Source: Carex sylvatica (taxonomy: Eukaryota; Streptophyta; Magnoliopsida; Poales; Cyperaceae). Taken from it: a DNA stretch of 64,000 nt. Below, in pieces: positions 46,548 through 59,129 of this stretch (position 1 is the first letter of the stretch; each line of letters opens with the position of its first letter). The translations under genes and the position numbers were made by a program. The stretch lies in the NCBI GenBank assembly GCA_964058845.1, contig CAXKVR010000088.1, forward strand, positions 202,167 through 266,166, given 5' to 3'. The notes below the pieces were generated by a model. The model did not search any database. It saw nothing but the letters and a program-made list of their open reading frames with translations, and was not told where the DNA came from.

Positions 46548-49389
46548 TGTCACACCTCGAGATCAGGGGCATGACGTTATCGCCGTGAATATATAGATCG
46601 TATATATTCACCAGGCATTTACGATGAGATAAATGGTGTTTTTATCCCAAACCGAACACTTAATCAATTTTATTAAATCTGAAATCAGTTTAAAACTGAT
46701 CCGAAACTTTTCAAAACTTTTATACATGCCTTTGTAAATTCGATTCGATAAAACCAATAGAACAATGACTTATCATATCAGAAAACCAAATTTAATTTTT
46801 TTTTTATTTATATCTACCCGGATTAGTCAGAATTATAAATATCAGGTACCGTGGAGTATAGACCCTCCACGCCGGTCATCCCACCCGTATTCATTTAAAC
46901 CCCCAAATTCATATCATGTCACAACAAAAACATATATGCAAAAGACCATATAACTTTTAAAACATAAACTTTGAAAACATAAAAGCATACATACACATAG
47001 CATGGAAAGCATAAAGCAAGCACATAAAATTTTAAAACATAAATCGAAACCGTTTAGAAATATTTACGCAAGTCCGGTTAGCTGGATATATATACAACAA
47101 AAGTTGATCCAAGTACTAAACAAGTACAACGATCTCAAAACAGGGCATACATATACCTAACACCTCAGATAGCTCACTGTCTGATCCCGAAAGCCTCTAG
47201 TCCTTCTTTCCTGAAATGTTTCACAAGGAAACGGGTGAGAAAAACCTTTTCGCGGTTTATCTCAGTGCCGAAGCTACTGGATTTATCAGATATTCACGTC
47301 AGAACTAAATACGGAACTAAAATCAGAGTTAAAGCATGAATGCAAAGCTTTGAATCGATAAACAAATGAATCTACATCTTTAAATGCCTTTAAACAGAAT
47401 CATCAGAAACATATCAGAATATTGGGTCTTAATTAAACTCAGATATCTGGTAGCACATGCAGATGTTCCACCGAATTGGTCCCAGAACATACCTGCATCT
47501 GTAGGGTTACATACACCTACAGATGTCGCTCCCCGTGCAATCAAATCAGACCCTCATCTGCAGTGCTTTGGCTTAACCATTTACAAAAGACTGGTTCTTA
47601 ATCAGACATTACAGTTCCAATCATACAGATATATCCTTTCCAGTATTTAGTTCCAGAAATCAGAGCAGAAATCAGAATAACAGAATCTTATCTACCACAG
47701 TTATAGTCACAGAATAACAGATCCCCATTCCAACCGGTTTGGACTAAGAGGGGTCGTTCCCCAATGCGCATATGGTTCCCGAAATCGAAATCTAGTGTAT
47801 ACTCTAGATTTCGCAGAACAGAATATCACTTACAGTGATATATATATATATAATAGTAGCAATTCACTGTGGTTTCATTCTCTATCAGAATCAGAATAAC
47901 AGTTCAATCGGTAAACCATACCAGAATGCAGATCAACAGATAAAACAGTTCAATTAGTTATGCAATGCTCAGATGATGCTTGAAATCAGAAATTCAAAAT
48001 GCAATTTAAAAACGTCCTATTTAATTCCTAATTGAACCTCAGGAAAAAAATCCCGTGAACCCCCGCACCTTTGTACTTTTTGTGTCGCTTACGGTTGGTC
48101 TGAACTCCTTTCGGTATTCCGGGATTCACCTGATTGTCCTGCTAAACCTGCTATAACATACAGTTACACGCTGTATTAAATCCTTACTCTATGTTCGATA
48201 AGTTACGCTTCGATCGGTACGTTTTTATGTAATTTATTTGACTTAATTCATTTCTGAATTTTCAGATTTTTTTGGTTATCGATTACTATAACTATGCTAA
48301 ACAATATACAAGATTGGTATTCATGGTACATATACCTATCTATATCATGCAACACATATACTCTAAGTTCTTGGTACCAACTTGATTACCCAATTAACCC
48401 TCGATTCGGATCGAAACTCGGTATAACAATCGAATCGATACAAAATTGAAATGCATGATACTTATTCAATTCAAATACACATATATGACATCCTATAGTC
48501 AATTAATCATCATGCAAATCGATTTCAATCAAAGTTAGGGTTTCGATACTCAGATTTTCAGAACTTCGATCAAAACTCAGAAAATTCGATACAGAACGAT
48601 TTAGAAACCTCAATTATACAAATTAACACCTTAATTTCAGAATCTAAACAAACCCTAACTAAATTTTCGGATTCAAAGTGAAACCTTAAGAAATCGGTAT
48701 AAAATCAAGAAATCAACAAGTAATTCGAATGGAATTCGATCAATTCAACACGGTTTCGCATTTCTAACAAAAATCGATTCAATTCGACAATTAGAGTTTC
48801 AAGAGAGATGAAATATACCAAATTGAAGAGAAGGAGATGATCAAGGTGGTAGTGCTTTGCTCCAAACTCGATTTCGCGTACGTCTGATCGATTCGGTGTA
48901 CTCGGATCTCACTTTTTTCTCTCTTCTCACATTCTCCCTCTCTTTTCCTCTTTGTTTCCGCCACCCACCACACACACACGTATACACACAATGGGTCACG
49001 GCCAAAGGAAGAGAAAGATCAAGGTTTTGGATTAATTTTGGCAATTTTGCTAATAGGCCCATTAAACTTCCAATATTGCATATATGTAAATTTTTCAAGA
49101 AAAGCCCTTGCTTAATTTAAATAGAAATTTGCATTATAGCATATATATATACATATAGATATATTCATATGTATAATTTAATGATCCATTTGATATTTCA
49201 ATTCGGATAGGTTTATTTTTATTCGATCAAATCAGAAATTCGATTCTAAATGCCTCGACTCAGAAAATTCAGAATAAAATTAGAAAAAAATATATTAAGG
49301 CATTAGATTTAAATTCAGAAAAATTCAGATGAACTTAATATTTCGAAATTTTTATTATTTTAATATTCTTCAGATTTCGCTACGTCACA
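46548..49389 (-). mobile_element. Solo LTR of the same Ty3/gypsy family, copy B, 2842 bp, inverted
   Basis: The reverse complement of copy A (12062-14242), flanked by the perfect 5-bp duplication GAAAC (46543-46547 and 49390-49394). Conceptual translations of 62 and 88 residues are identical between the copies, so both insertions are probably recent. Copy B has a 671-bp segment at 48148-48818 that copy A lacks exactly. Read on the minus strand, the segment begins GTATATTTC and ends TTATAGCAG. No internal coding domain is present. Confidence 0.9.
48148..48818 (-). other. Intron-like 671-bp segment present only in copy B
   Basis: On the minus strand the junctions read CAATTTG|GTATAT and TAGCAG|GTTTAGC. 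Joining the flanks gives exactly the copy A sequence CAATTTGGTTTAGCAGG. The interior is AT-rich like a plant intron. A 3-bp match (GGT) at both edges also allows a simple deletion, so the intron reading is an inference. Confidence 0.55.
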
Positions 49390-49560
49390 GAAACAGAGGT
49401 GGAAGAGAAAGGTGGAGGCGGAGGTAGGAGGCAGAGCTAGGAGAAGGAGGTGGGAGAGACGGATGTGGGAGAGGGAGATGAGAGAAGAAGATGGATATGA
49501 AAGATACAAATAGAGGTGGAAGAGAAAGAGAGAAAGATGAAAGAAATAAAGATTGTTAGA
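49390..49560. repeat. GA-rich minisatellite, right part
   Basis: Continuation of the purine-rich array beyond copy B (AGAGGTGGAAGAGAAAGGTGG-like words), fading into A-rich sequence. Confidence 0.65.
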
Positions 49561-50055
49561 AATGATAGTTATAGTTAAAATAGAAAGTTAGTTAGTTGGG
49601 GGATAAATGAGGGATGGATAGGTGAGGGAAATTATAATTACCCTTTAATAAATGTGAAACAATACTTCTTTATTGTTTGAGTTGAGGAGATGCTTATATT
49701 AAACTCATCCGGATATCTTGATAGAAACTACTCAAGATATCTTGATATAGTAATTTTTGATACAGATCAGGGACTAATTTGTAAATATTATTGAATATGA
49801 TATTAAGGAATTCAGATTAGCTGAAATCTCCATCCAAGATTTCAGGACCCTATAATCTCCATCCTCTCTCTATCTCTCTCCTCACTCTTCTTTCTCTCTC
49901 CTCAATGATCTAAGGAGAGAGATAGAAAGAGGATGGGGATTATAGGGTCCTAAAATTATACTAAGAATTTCAGCAAATTTGGTTCCGGTATTAAGCCATA
50001 AGATTCGTACTCAACAAATAATAATTTAAGTCAAAGTATAATTTTCGACAACAAT
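49561..50055. other. Gene-free interval with a small inverted repeat
   Basis: At 49840-49960 the sequence AGGACCCTATAATCTCCATC is mirrored by GATGGGGATTATAGGGTCCT around a CTCTCTC/GAGAGAG stem, a foldback of about 120 bp. Nothing else is recognised. Confidence 0.5.
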
Positions 50056-50720
50056 CACTACTATAATTTACAATATTTTTCACAGTATGAAATGTGATTT
50101 CCAACAGGAGGAAGGGTCCATGGAAATGAATTTGCGATTTCTGAAACACTCCATTATTTTCAACGGTAGACCTAAGGAAAAAGTAGCGCATGAAAATCTC
50201 TGCTATCTGCGCATGGAAATGCATCCTATCTGTCGTTGGAAATACTAATGCCTGACCCATGACCCTCCAAACATACCAGATATTATATTTTATTGCAGGT
50301 TCATGGAAATACCTCACTCCATACCGTTAGAAATACTAATGCCTGACCCATGACCCTCCAAATAGACCCAAAAATTATATTTTATTGATATTTCATGGAA
50401 ATACCTCTTCCCATGCCATTGGAAAATACTAATGCTTGACCTATGACTCACCAAATAGATCCAAAATTATAATTTATTGATAGTTCATGAAAATACCTAG
50501 CTATGCCGATGGAAATAAATGGAAAGTTGAGAGACATATTATTTCCATGAGCTACCCTTGAAAATATTTTGCTTAATCTTTTTATATTATTTTATAGCGA
50601 AGGTGCATGAAAATACTGGAGAACTATACCCTGGAAAATGTTTTATTCATCCAGTTTATATTATTTTATGTTAGACTTATTTTTCCATGAGACTTCCGTT
50701 GAAAAAGCTTATTTCATGAA
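50056..50720 (+). mobile_element. Possible CACTA transposon end with subterminal repeats
   Basis: CACTACTATAATTTAC at 50056 resembles a CACTA terminus. It is followed by about a dozen TTCATGGAAATACC-like words in both orientations and by three diverged units of about 100 bp (TACTAATGCCTGACCCATGA at about 50246, 50334 and 50428). Dense subterminal motifs are typical of CACTA ends. The opposite end was not found. Confidence 0.35.
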
Positions 50721-51253
50721 GATAGAAGCATTTAAGTTTATTTGATATCTCCCTTTGTAGCAAGCAAGTATATCACAATTGTTAACAATATCACAATTAA
50801 GCAAGCAAGTATAACACATATCACCACAGGAAACAAGAATAACACATCCTAATTAAACAAATCCTAATCACAACAGCAAGCAATTATATCACAATTGTTA
50901 ACAATATCACAATTAAACAAGCAAGTATATATAACACATATCACAACAGGAAGGAAGTTAGTATAACACATCACAACAGCAAGCAAGTAGACTAGAATTG
51001 TTAACAATACTTCCCCAGTACCAAAATATATACCCCACAAACATGCAGTTTTGTATACCAAAATATATGCCCCACTAATTCATCTAGATACCAAAAATCA
51101 ATGAAGTCAACTAGATAACATTTGCCTAAGTTAACAGTCATCATCCCTACATTCCTAATTAAAAACCTATTCATATCTCACTAATTGGCACGCCTTTTTT
51201 TTCTTTTTAGGGAAGTATTTGATTCACTTGCCTCCATTCTTGTTAACATTCTC
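50721..51253. other. Non-coding, internally repetitive
   Basis: The words AGCAAGCAAGTATATCACAA and AATTGTTAACAATATCACAA recur several times from 50758 to 51005. No gene was recognised. Confidence 0.5.
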
Positions 51254-51639
51254 TCATATTCTCTTGCTTCTTCTCAATTCTTCCCAAGCACGCACATCGT
51301 CAATCTTATAAAAATGACCGTAAGGACAATCGTCATCGGATGATGAGGAATCAGATTCATCATCCGATGAAGATAAGACAATCACCGGTGGTGGGGCTAC
51401 ATGTTGCCACTCAATAATTAAGGGGTTAGGGTTTGTGAGTGGATTGAAACGATTAGGCGGTGGTATAGTCTTTAGTGTGGTGGGTCTTCCCGTAGGATTA
51501 ACTCTAATTAGAGGGTAGGGTTTGTGAGTGGATTGGAACGATTAGGTGGTGGTATAATCTGTAGTGGGATGGGTCTTTCCGTAGGATTAGCTGGAATTAC
51601 CTCATGATTTGGATTTTGTCCAGGATTGGAATTTTCCAT
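51254..51639 (-). pseudogene. Broken unknown ORF with a serine/aspartate-rich stretch
   Basis: From ATG at 51639 the minus strand reads MENSNPGQNPNHEVIPANPT and stays open for about 44 codons to a stop. A direct duplication of about 95 bp (RP-x2-L-x2-IPPPNR-x-NPLTNP in both copies) shifts the frame. The second copy then continues IIEWQHVAPPPVIVLSSSD, an acidic/serine run, and CPYGHFYKIDDVRAWEELRR before a stop at 51254. The composition looks like real protein. I do not recognise the family. It could be a transposon accessory protein or a damaged host gene. Confidence 0.45.
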
Positions 51640-52200
51640 ATCGAGATTACAAAATTAGGGTTATATCACCTGTAGCAGTCAATAAGAAAATGTATTAGTT
51701 ACTAGTAAAGGGGTTCCTCTTGCTATTGTAACCACATTGAGGTAAATTATCAAATAATAGTAAAGGGATTCCTCTTGCTATTGCCCTTCATATTAGTTAC
51801 TAGCAGTCCATCTATCAAATAGCAGTGCACCTATCAAATAATAACAGTGTTTCTCATAGTGCCTTGGCATTATTTGATAGATGCAATAGCAGTGCAAGAG
51901 AAACTCTTGTTATTGCCCTTGGAACTCTTACAGTAAAGGTCCAACTATAAAAAAATTTCTCATATAAAAAAAAGGTAGCAATGCTATTGCTTACTCTTAC
52001 AGTAAAAGTCAATAAAGGTCAATAAAAAAAGGTATTAGTGCATCTATCAAATAATGCACTGCTATTGATTGATAATAGCAGTAAAGGTAGCTATTGCTTA
52101 CCCGTGATGGACACTTGGAATCCTTGGAACTCTTACAGTAAAGATCAATAAAAAAAGGTATTAGTGCATCTATCAAATAATGTATTGAAAAAAATCCACT
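51640..52200. repeat. Short interspersed repeats
   Basis: The words CATCTATCAAATAATG, TTGCTATTGCC and CTCTTACAGTAAAGG recur three or more times; for example 52003-52065 and 52128-52185 are near copies. No gene was recognised. Confidence 0.5.
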
Positions 52201-52467
52201 CAACTTGTCCTATACAACAAGGTCTAGAAAGCCAAATAATTAATTAAATATGAATAATTTAAACCAATCTAAATTATAATAACTAATTTATATCTCATTA
52301 GCTTTAGTTCACAACTAAACACCACCTAATACAAATATAATACTCACATTAAAGTACACAACGCATAATCATTAATTAACAAATGTACATATAAATTTTG
52401 TTTTTAAAATAAAGATGTCGATAATTTCGATATATATTTTGCAAAATATATTCTGTAAAAATTAACG

Positions 52468-52745
52468 AGGGAGGGTTCAAATACCTTATTTTGTCTTATA
52501 ATTTTTATCTTTATTTTCAAAGTCTAAACAGCCGATCCGAATCGCTTAACATGATTATATATTAAAATATATTTGGCAACAAAATTTTATATTTTTTAGA
52601 AATTTTTTATTATATTTTTAGATAAGTAAAAAAACACTATTTCCGGAGTAAATTTTTTAAAATTTTAAATTTGATCTCCAAATATATTTTAATATAAAGA
52701 TCACGTTAAGAGGTTAAGATTAACTGTTTGGATTTTAATAACAAG
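52468..52745. mobile_element. Foldback MITE relic
   Basis: GAGGGAGGGTTCAAATACCT and a diverged inverted arm (AGCCGATCCGAATCGCTTAA left, TTAAGATTAACTGTTTGGAT right) resemble the relic at 16690-17110 and, more distantly, the GCTACGGTGC family. Confidence 0.5.
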
Positions 52746-52787
52746 AGAAATGTTTTGGTCTCCCGAGCTATCATACCCGAGCACGTC

Positions 52788-53655
52788 CCCTAAGTAGTTT
52801 AACAGAAAAAATCTTCTAATATTGTCTAACTTCTATTTCCAGTGCTAATATCCAAACATATAAAGTTTATAACATTTTAAAATGTTACTCGCAAGCATTT
52901 AAACCTCTATATGAAAGCATTTCTAGATAATTTTAACTCTTAACTACTTTTGTATTCAAGGCAAAAAATAAAATATTTTTTTCACCTACTATTTTTTATT
53001 TTTTCTCTGATAATTGTATTATTTTATCGTTGATCCGTGATGAAATTTACGAATAAAAAAATATGAACGTTTTCTATTCGATTTTATGTTTTAAATAAGA
53101 TCTATGAAGAAATCCTTTTGAGTAATTTTAAAGTCATATTTTGTTTGAGTAAAACTTATGAGCACTTCAAATTTTCAAGTTTTTAAATTTCAGTCTACAA
53201 TCATTAAAATTTTCAAAGCTTTGTACATAAGCTTTGTACATGCTGTGTTATTGTTGAGGATTATATGCTTTGAAGTTTTATTGTTGAGATTTAAATTCTT
53301 TGTATATGAGGTTTGTATGTTTTATTTTAAAGATTTGATGTGTTATTAATGAGTATTATACCCTTGTACATGAGGTTTATATGAAAGATTTAAAGACTTG
53401 CAAATAGAGGTTTAAATTATTTTGAAGCAAAATAAAAAAAAACTGAAAATCACAAAGATTTAAAGTAATAAAAAAAAGACGACCAAATATAACTCAAAAG
53501 TTATTCTTTATGGATCTCATTTGAAAGAGAAAATTGAGTAGAATGATAAGAGGAAAAGAAAAGAAAAAGTATGTGAAATGAATCTTTCCTCTTTTGATTT
53601 AAAAATAAAAGTAGTTAGGAGTTTTGTTAAACTACTTAGAGAATGTTTTCGGAGA
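52788..53655. mobile_element. Foldback element, copy 2 of the 42368-43435 family
   Basis: The left arm starts CCTAAGTAGTTTAACAGAAA and the right arm ends GTTAAACTACTTAGAG. The internal order (TTCTATTTCCAGTGCTAATA, then GAGGTTTATATG words) matches copy 1. The sequence after the right end (GGAGATTTTGTTTGAGATAC) is also shared with copy 1, so the true element may extend to about 53690. Confidence 0.7.
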
Positions 53656-53700
53656 TTTTGTTTGAGATACAATTATTAGGCTCTTAATAACAAAAAAAAG

Positions 53701-53704
<4 letters not shown>

Positions 53705-53735
<31 letters not shown>
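53705..53735. repeat. (TA)n microsatellite
   Basis: Uninterrupted AT dinucleotide run. Confidence 0.95.
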
Positions 53736-53738
<3 letters not shown>

Positions 53739-54119
53739 ACGATGAAGGATGAACATTTTAACTCTCCTAAAAAAATACTTCATCATACTTGGTAATTTTT
53801 ATTTTTCTGTAATGGTCATTTTAACTAGACTTGTATGATGTAACTAATTAAACCGAGCATCATTCAGTATGAAAATACTCTACAAATTATGTCAGAGCCG
53901 CCCATTTCATACTTGTGGGCCCCACAGGGAAGGCATCACGGTGCAATAGCAAATTAATTAGCAACAATCCAATTTTGGATTGAGATTTGCGGTTGGCATG
54001 TCCCATTCTGTACAATCTATTTATTATTTGTTGACCCTTAATTTCACGTGTGGATTACAAGTATAACATATATTCCCTTTCTGCACAACTTGTGAGACAG
54101 TATTTTTATTTTGTAAATT

Positions 54120-54420
54120 AATTCCATATAAGAGCCCGATTTTTTTTATTAATATCCTAAAAAAATTATTGGAATTGCCCTTGGTTTTTAAATATTTTGA
54201 AAAATGCCCTAACCGCCTCACAGTGGGGCGGTTTGCTGCGATTTATTTATTTATTTTTCAAACATTTTTGTTTGACTGTCCCACTGTGGGGGCGGTTGGT
54301 TATGTTTTTTTTATTTTTTTATTTTTTAGAGAGATTGTTTAGTATGTATAAAATAATTTTGGTCTCACTGTTTCTATGATTTCTATTCTTCTTTTTTTCT
54401 CTCTTTATAGATACTTTTAT
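54120..54420. repeat. Inverted-repeat partner 1 with CACAGTGGGGCGGTT hairpins
   Basis: AACCGCCTCACAGTGGGGCGGTT-type words form a strong hairpin at 54210-54235, and a related inverse word is at 54280-54298. The block then reads TTTTGGTCTCACTG and TTTTTTTCTCTCTTTATAGA. The same order of words, inverted, occurs at 59130-59390. Together they may mark the two ends of one element or two separate copies. Confidence 0.55.
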
Positions 54421-56589
54421 TGTTTGATTTTGGTCTCACAGTAAATCTGATACAATCCAAATCTAAAATCAATTAAGAATAAGTAAATAAATAAATATTA
54501 TTTGAGTTATTTCAAATCTAAATATATCACGTACATTCAATTTGAAATCCAAATGGATCTGTTTAAAATAGTTCAAACTGAGAGGGGCCGAACTTTGATC
54601 GAACTTTGGTCAAACTTTGACTGACCATAAATTTATGTAGGAAACTCCATTTTGAGTGTTCGATGACTTTTTGGAAAGCTTAGGAGGAGGAGATATGAAT
54701 TTTGGAAATAGACGAAGGTTTAACTTAAAAATATCTCGCGTACTCAGAATAAAAAAAAAATTGTTTAGGGCCTCCAAACTGCAAATGAAGTTTCTGAAAA
54801 ATAACAGTAAGTCAAAAACCTATCGTATAAATTTCAAACTTCGATCGAAGTAGCTCAGCTAATTAGTTATATAATGAACTTGTAGAATATCAATTTTTAC
54901 TATTTTTTTTTAACTTATGAAAAAGGCGCAAAATGACTTAAAAATAAAAGAAAATTACCAATATTTTATGAAAGAGAACAAGAGTATATTTTCTTGGCAC
55001 ATTGACTCTATACAATATCTAAGGTTCAGCTTGATAGGGGTGAAATTATAACGTGTGTAACTTAAGGTACCACTGAATTAAAATTTTCATTTTATAAATA
55101 TAATCGATTAGGAGACCACAACAAAATTAATTAAAAATATTCAGTACAATAGAAATCCGATGCATCGTAATTAAATTACAACAGTTCAAATATTATTTTT
55201 CTCATAATAGTTTAATTCTTATGGCCCTCATGTTAATCTCGCTCCCTACTAAATTCAAATTATGAAAATCCTTTCTGAACCGTCCCATGCCTTCCATTTA
55301 AAACACCAATATCTGTTCATTCCCCCTCTCCTTCTGTTTTGATTACAAACCGCGCTTAATCCTATATTTTGTTCCCTAACACATCTCTCTCTCATCTTTT
55401 CTTCACAACCACCGAAGGACTCCCCCAAAAATCTCCTCTCTTAATTTCTGAAAATTCTTCATCAAGGTACTTTAAATTCATGAGTATTTTGTTATATCAA
55501 TTAGGAGGTTATGATAAGGACTGGAGTAGATTAATTTATAAAATAGAATTGATTCAGTAACCGAATTGATAAGTAGAACTATGATACTAAGAAATATAAG
55601 TTGTTATTTTAATAAAACGTTAACAATTTTTTTAATATATCTTTTAAAGCTATATATATATAATTTAAACTTTACATATACAATATCAAATATATGTATC
55701 AAGATAGTAGTGATATTATGTTGGATTTCTAGACAATTAAAAGTCGTCAATAATAAGACATTAAAATCTGGAATTTTCTCATTAATAAGTATCATCTTTA
55801 GTTATATTAAAATCTGAAATTAGAGTTTATTAGTCATAATTACATAGTTATATTAAATAATAAATTAGTAGTAAATATAAGTTAGTTAATAATATCAAAT
55901 GTTAATCGTTTCTTTGTTGTTCGTTTTTTGGTTTTGCATCTATTGAACGTGTCTTCACCTTATTATTTTCTTGATATTATTATACCTAATAACGTCACAC
56001 AGCATGTTTATTGTTGTTTCAAACGTTTATAAATATTGATCTTAACTCTCATCAATTTTATCTTTATACTTTACTGTCTCATCCATTAACTTCTAAATCA
56101 TATTTTGAGATAACTATATCAATTTAAATAGATACTTTAATTATTTTCAATATGAAAGATAGACAAAATCGCAATGATTAAATAAATATATTGCAAGGAC
56201 TTAGTTAAATGAATTTATGATGCATTAATTATATAATATTTATTTCTGAGTTGCCACCAACTTTTGATTTTATTTTATGTTATGTTTAGAAACTAAATTA
56301 GATAACAATTTTAACTTTTATTGTATTTCTACTTATTTTTAAAAGGATGTTCAAGTAGATAAAGCAATGACTAGAAATAATAATATTATAAACAAGTGCT
56401 GTTAGGGGATGTTAATTAGAGTCGTGTTTACATAATTTAGGTTTGAATCCTGAAGTGCTAAAAGAGCGGAAGAACGAATAGGAATCTACTACAATAACAG
56501 ATGCGAGTTTTTTGGACTTTGTAAAATTATTACTTATCATTTTGTGTGCATTTATTTTTATATATTTGAATTATGCATGTTGAATTCGA
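54421..56589. other. Gene-free interval with a leader-like spot
   Basis: AT-rich. A CT-rich, leader-like stretch at about 55320-55465 ends in CATCAAG|GTACTT, resembling a first exon with a splice donor, but no downstream exon was recognised before repeats begin. Confidence 0.35.
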
Positions 56590-57486
56590 ACGACCGATTG
56601 ATTTTTTTAGCAAAATATTAGGATATGATTATTCGTTTGATCAACAAACTTATAAAATATGTTGTGTTGAATTAATATACGTGACGCTAACGGATAAGTA
56701 AAGTGAACAGGGGTCGATATGTTCACATATCGGGATGTATACATTGGGTCCGGTGTTCGACTGGACCCCTCGTTAACGTGGCGTTGGTTGGACTTCCCGT
56801 AACGGGTCAAGATCTAGCGTAGGGCGGACTCCCCGTCTAGTGAGACATCCTCTCACTGTTGGTTGGACTTCCCAGTGAGTTGGCGGCCTCCCATTGTTGG
56901 TTGGACTTCCCAATGGGTTAGCGGCTTTTCAATGTTGGTTAGACTTCCCATTGGAATGACAAGATAAATAGACTAACATAAAACTTGTAAGAAAATGAAA
57001 GTGTTTATGATCGTAGGATTGCATGGCATTAGAAACACATGAGTATTTATTATTTATTTTATTTTCATGCTTTTGAGAATTAAGTTAATTTTATAAAATT
57101 CGGGACTGAAACTGAATTTCGCACTGAGAGAATGTTCGAATTTCTCACCCGTTCCACTGTTATGTGGGTTCCAGGTAATGAGAAAGAGGTGCCAGAACAA
57201 GGTCGTGAGTGAAAGCAAGCGGAAGGATTCATGTTTATGATTAAATGCCACTTATGTTATTTTGTTTTGTTTATGTAATTTTCACTAAATTGGTACACTT
57301 GAACATGCATGGTTGTTATGATATTCCTAACCATGTATGCCGTGACTGCTGTTGAATGACTTTGATTATTGTTGTAAGACTATTGTTTGTATATTTAATG
57401 TGGCATTTGTAGATGTTATTGATAATGTATGTGATGTGTATACGCCTTACGTATAAATATGTGGCGGGTTGTCTCGGGGTGTGACA
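56590..57486 (+). mobile_element. Right part of a diverged Tekay-like LTR
   Basis: The end CTCGGGGTGTGACA (57473-57486) is identical to the last 14 bases of copy A. TTTCTCACCCGTTCC at about 57139 matches TTTCTCACCCGTTTCC in copy A. It holds four or five short tandem units built on TGTTGGTTGGACTTCCC at 56770-56960. The 5' end was not located, so the start given is only where LTR-like sequence becomes evident. Confidence 0.5.
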
Positions 57487-57622
57487 GAAATAAGTCGTTA
57501 TTTTCCTTATCATTTAGCCTAAATTATTGTCATTTATCGAGTTGCAATTACTTACCTTTTAGAGAATCAGATTTTTTTTTTTTTATTATTTCACTTGATT
57601 TTAGAGAATTGTATATTTTCAA

Positions 57623-59090
57623 TGATATTGGAGCAAAAACAGCCATAAAACAATGTAATTCTGACATTCAGCCTCAGCCATATGGATACCTTCATCCGCA
57701 TACGACCCAGAAGTGCCAACGTAGACGGTTATACCATCCATGCTGTTTACATCCAAACCATATGCGACTCAGGTATCTGCACGCAGAAACTGCCAGAACA
57801 TCGGTTACATATCTAACTTCCCAACCAAGACCTATATAAGAATATGGGCGCTAGGGAAAGATCTCTCTCTCTCGAATATCTGAAGATCATACTCATTAGA
57901 GAGCACTTAGAACTAGAATTTCACTCTATTAGAGGCTATGCAAAGGAGAAATCAATAGTATAGCAAGGTATTCATTAGAAGAAGAGGAGGAAGAGACAAG
58001 GCGTGAAGACGGCGTGCATGAGAGAAGAGGCAGCATTGGTGTTCTCCTTTCATCTCTCTTTATTGCTCTCTTTCTTTATGTCTTTTGTCTATTTTATTGT
58101 TGAACCCGTTATGAGTGGCTAAGCAACCCTTTTCTAGGGTGAAGACATGTAATCTTGAATTCTTATGAGTTTAATCTAGTTGTTTATTTATAATTATCAT
58201 TGCACTATGATCTGAATTCTTACTGAGATTTATGCCTTATGTTCTTGCTTATTGTGTGCTTAAAGTGACCTTCATATGTATAGAGGTGTACAATCCATTC
58301 ATACCCTTAATTGGGAGGTTAACCAATATTCTAAAAATATAAGTATCTTAGATACAAATAGAACATGACTGACCAGTTGATCGCTTGTATTCGAACTACA
58401 GTAAGGAACCTATTAGAATGTGGTTTAGCAGACGAACGTCGCATTTCATGACTAGTAGTGGGGTAATCTTGATTATTGGTATTGTGAAATATTAGTAATT
58501 AGGACTTATCATTAATCTTCATGTAATTGTACTAAGTTACCGACCCAGGACTTACTCAATTAGGGTGTTGTGACAACCGACCCAGCGCTCAACACTAAAA
58601 CAGGATTAGCAACTCTCATATCGCATTGATACCAATGCAGGGCATGTGCGGTTAAGGCCAAACTGTATGCGATTTCGACTGGAGTAGAAACTATATCTTG
58701 TACGGTTTACCAAGTCGTGTGCGGATAGTGACAAAGCCGCATTCTACTGAGTAACTTTATAATTGACAGGTATTAGCAGTAGCATGCGGTTGGTGACAGA
58801 CCGTGCGCAATTGTTATGACAACTGAAACCTAGATTAAACAAGTTTGAATGATAAAATGTCTAATTCCCTAGAAGCCCATCTTCTAAACACTTAATCTAC
58901 TACTACTTCTCTGTTGTAATTCAACATTACAACCAAGCAACCGACAACCAATCAACCAAACATAATCAATCAACTTAAAGGAACCGATAACCTAGATAGA
59001 TAATAACGCTTGTGAATCGACAGTAGAGTAGACATTAGGGTTATAAATATTATTAGCATTGATTTTCACTCTATCGCAGCTCTAGTTTCA
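57623..59090 (+). mobile_element. Gypsy-type LTR relic (third LTR)
   Basis: It begins TGATATTGGAGC, reminiscent of the TGATATCTC start of the Athila LTRs. Its internal order is also similar: a leader-like purine stretch at 57960-58020, then GTTATGAGTGGCTAAGCAAC and TTTCTAGGGTGAAGACATG, matching the general layout near 7290-7330. Degenerate paired words around ATGCGG recur at 19-21 bp spacing (58643/58664, 58699/58718). Its end and target duplication were not found. Confidence 0.4.
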
Positions 59091-59129
59091 CATATATATA
59101 TATTATTTGTCATATATTTTATTTACAAA

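Noticed and set aside
46237..46611. 124-codon minus-strand frame rich in Pro/Leu/Ser
   Set aside because: It reads across the purine-rich minisatellite and into the solo LTR, so it is a repeat by-product.
55320..55465. Leader-like CT-rich stretch with a splice donor, possible first exon
   Set aside because: No downstream coding exon was found before LTR sequence begins; kept only as a note in the interval entry.
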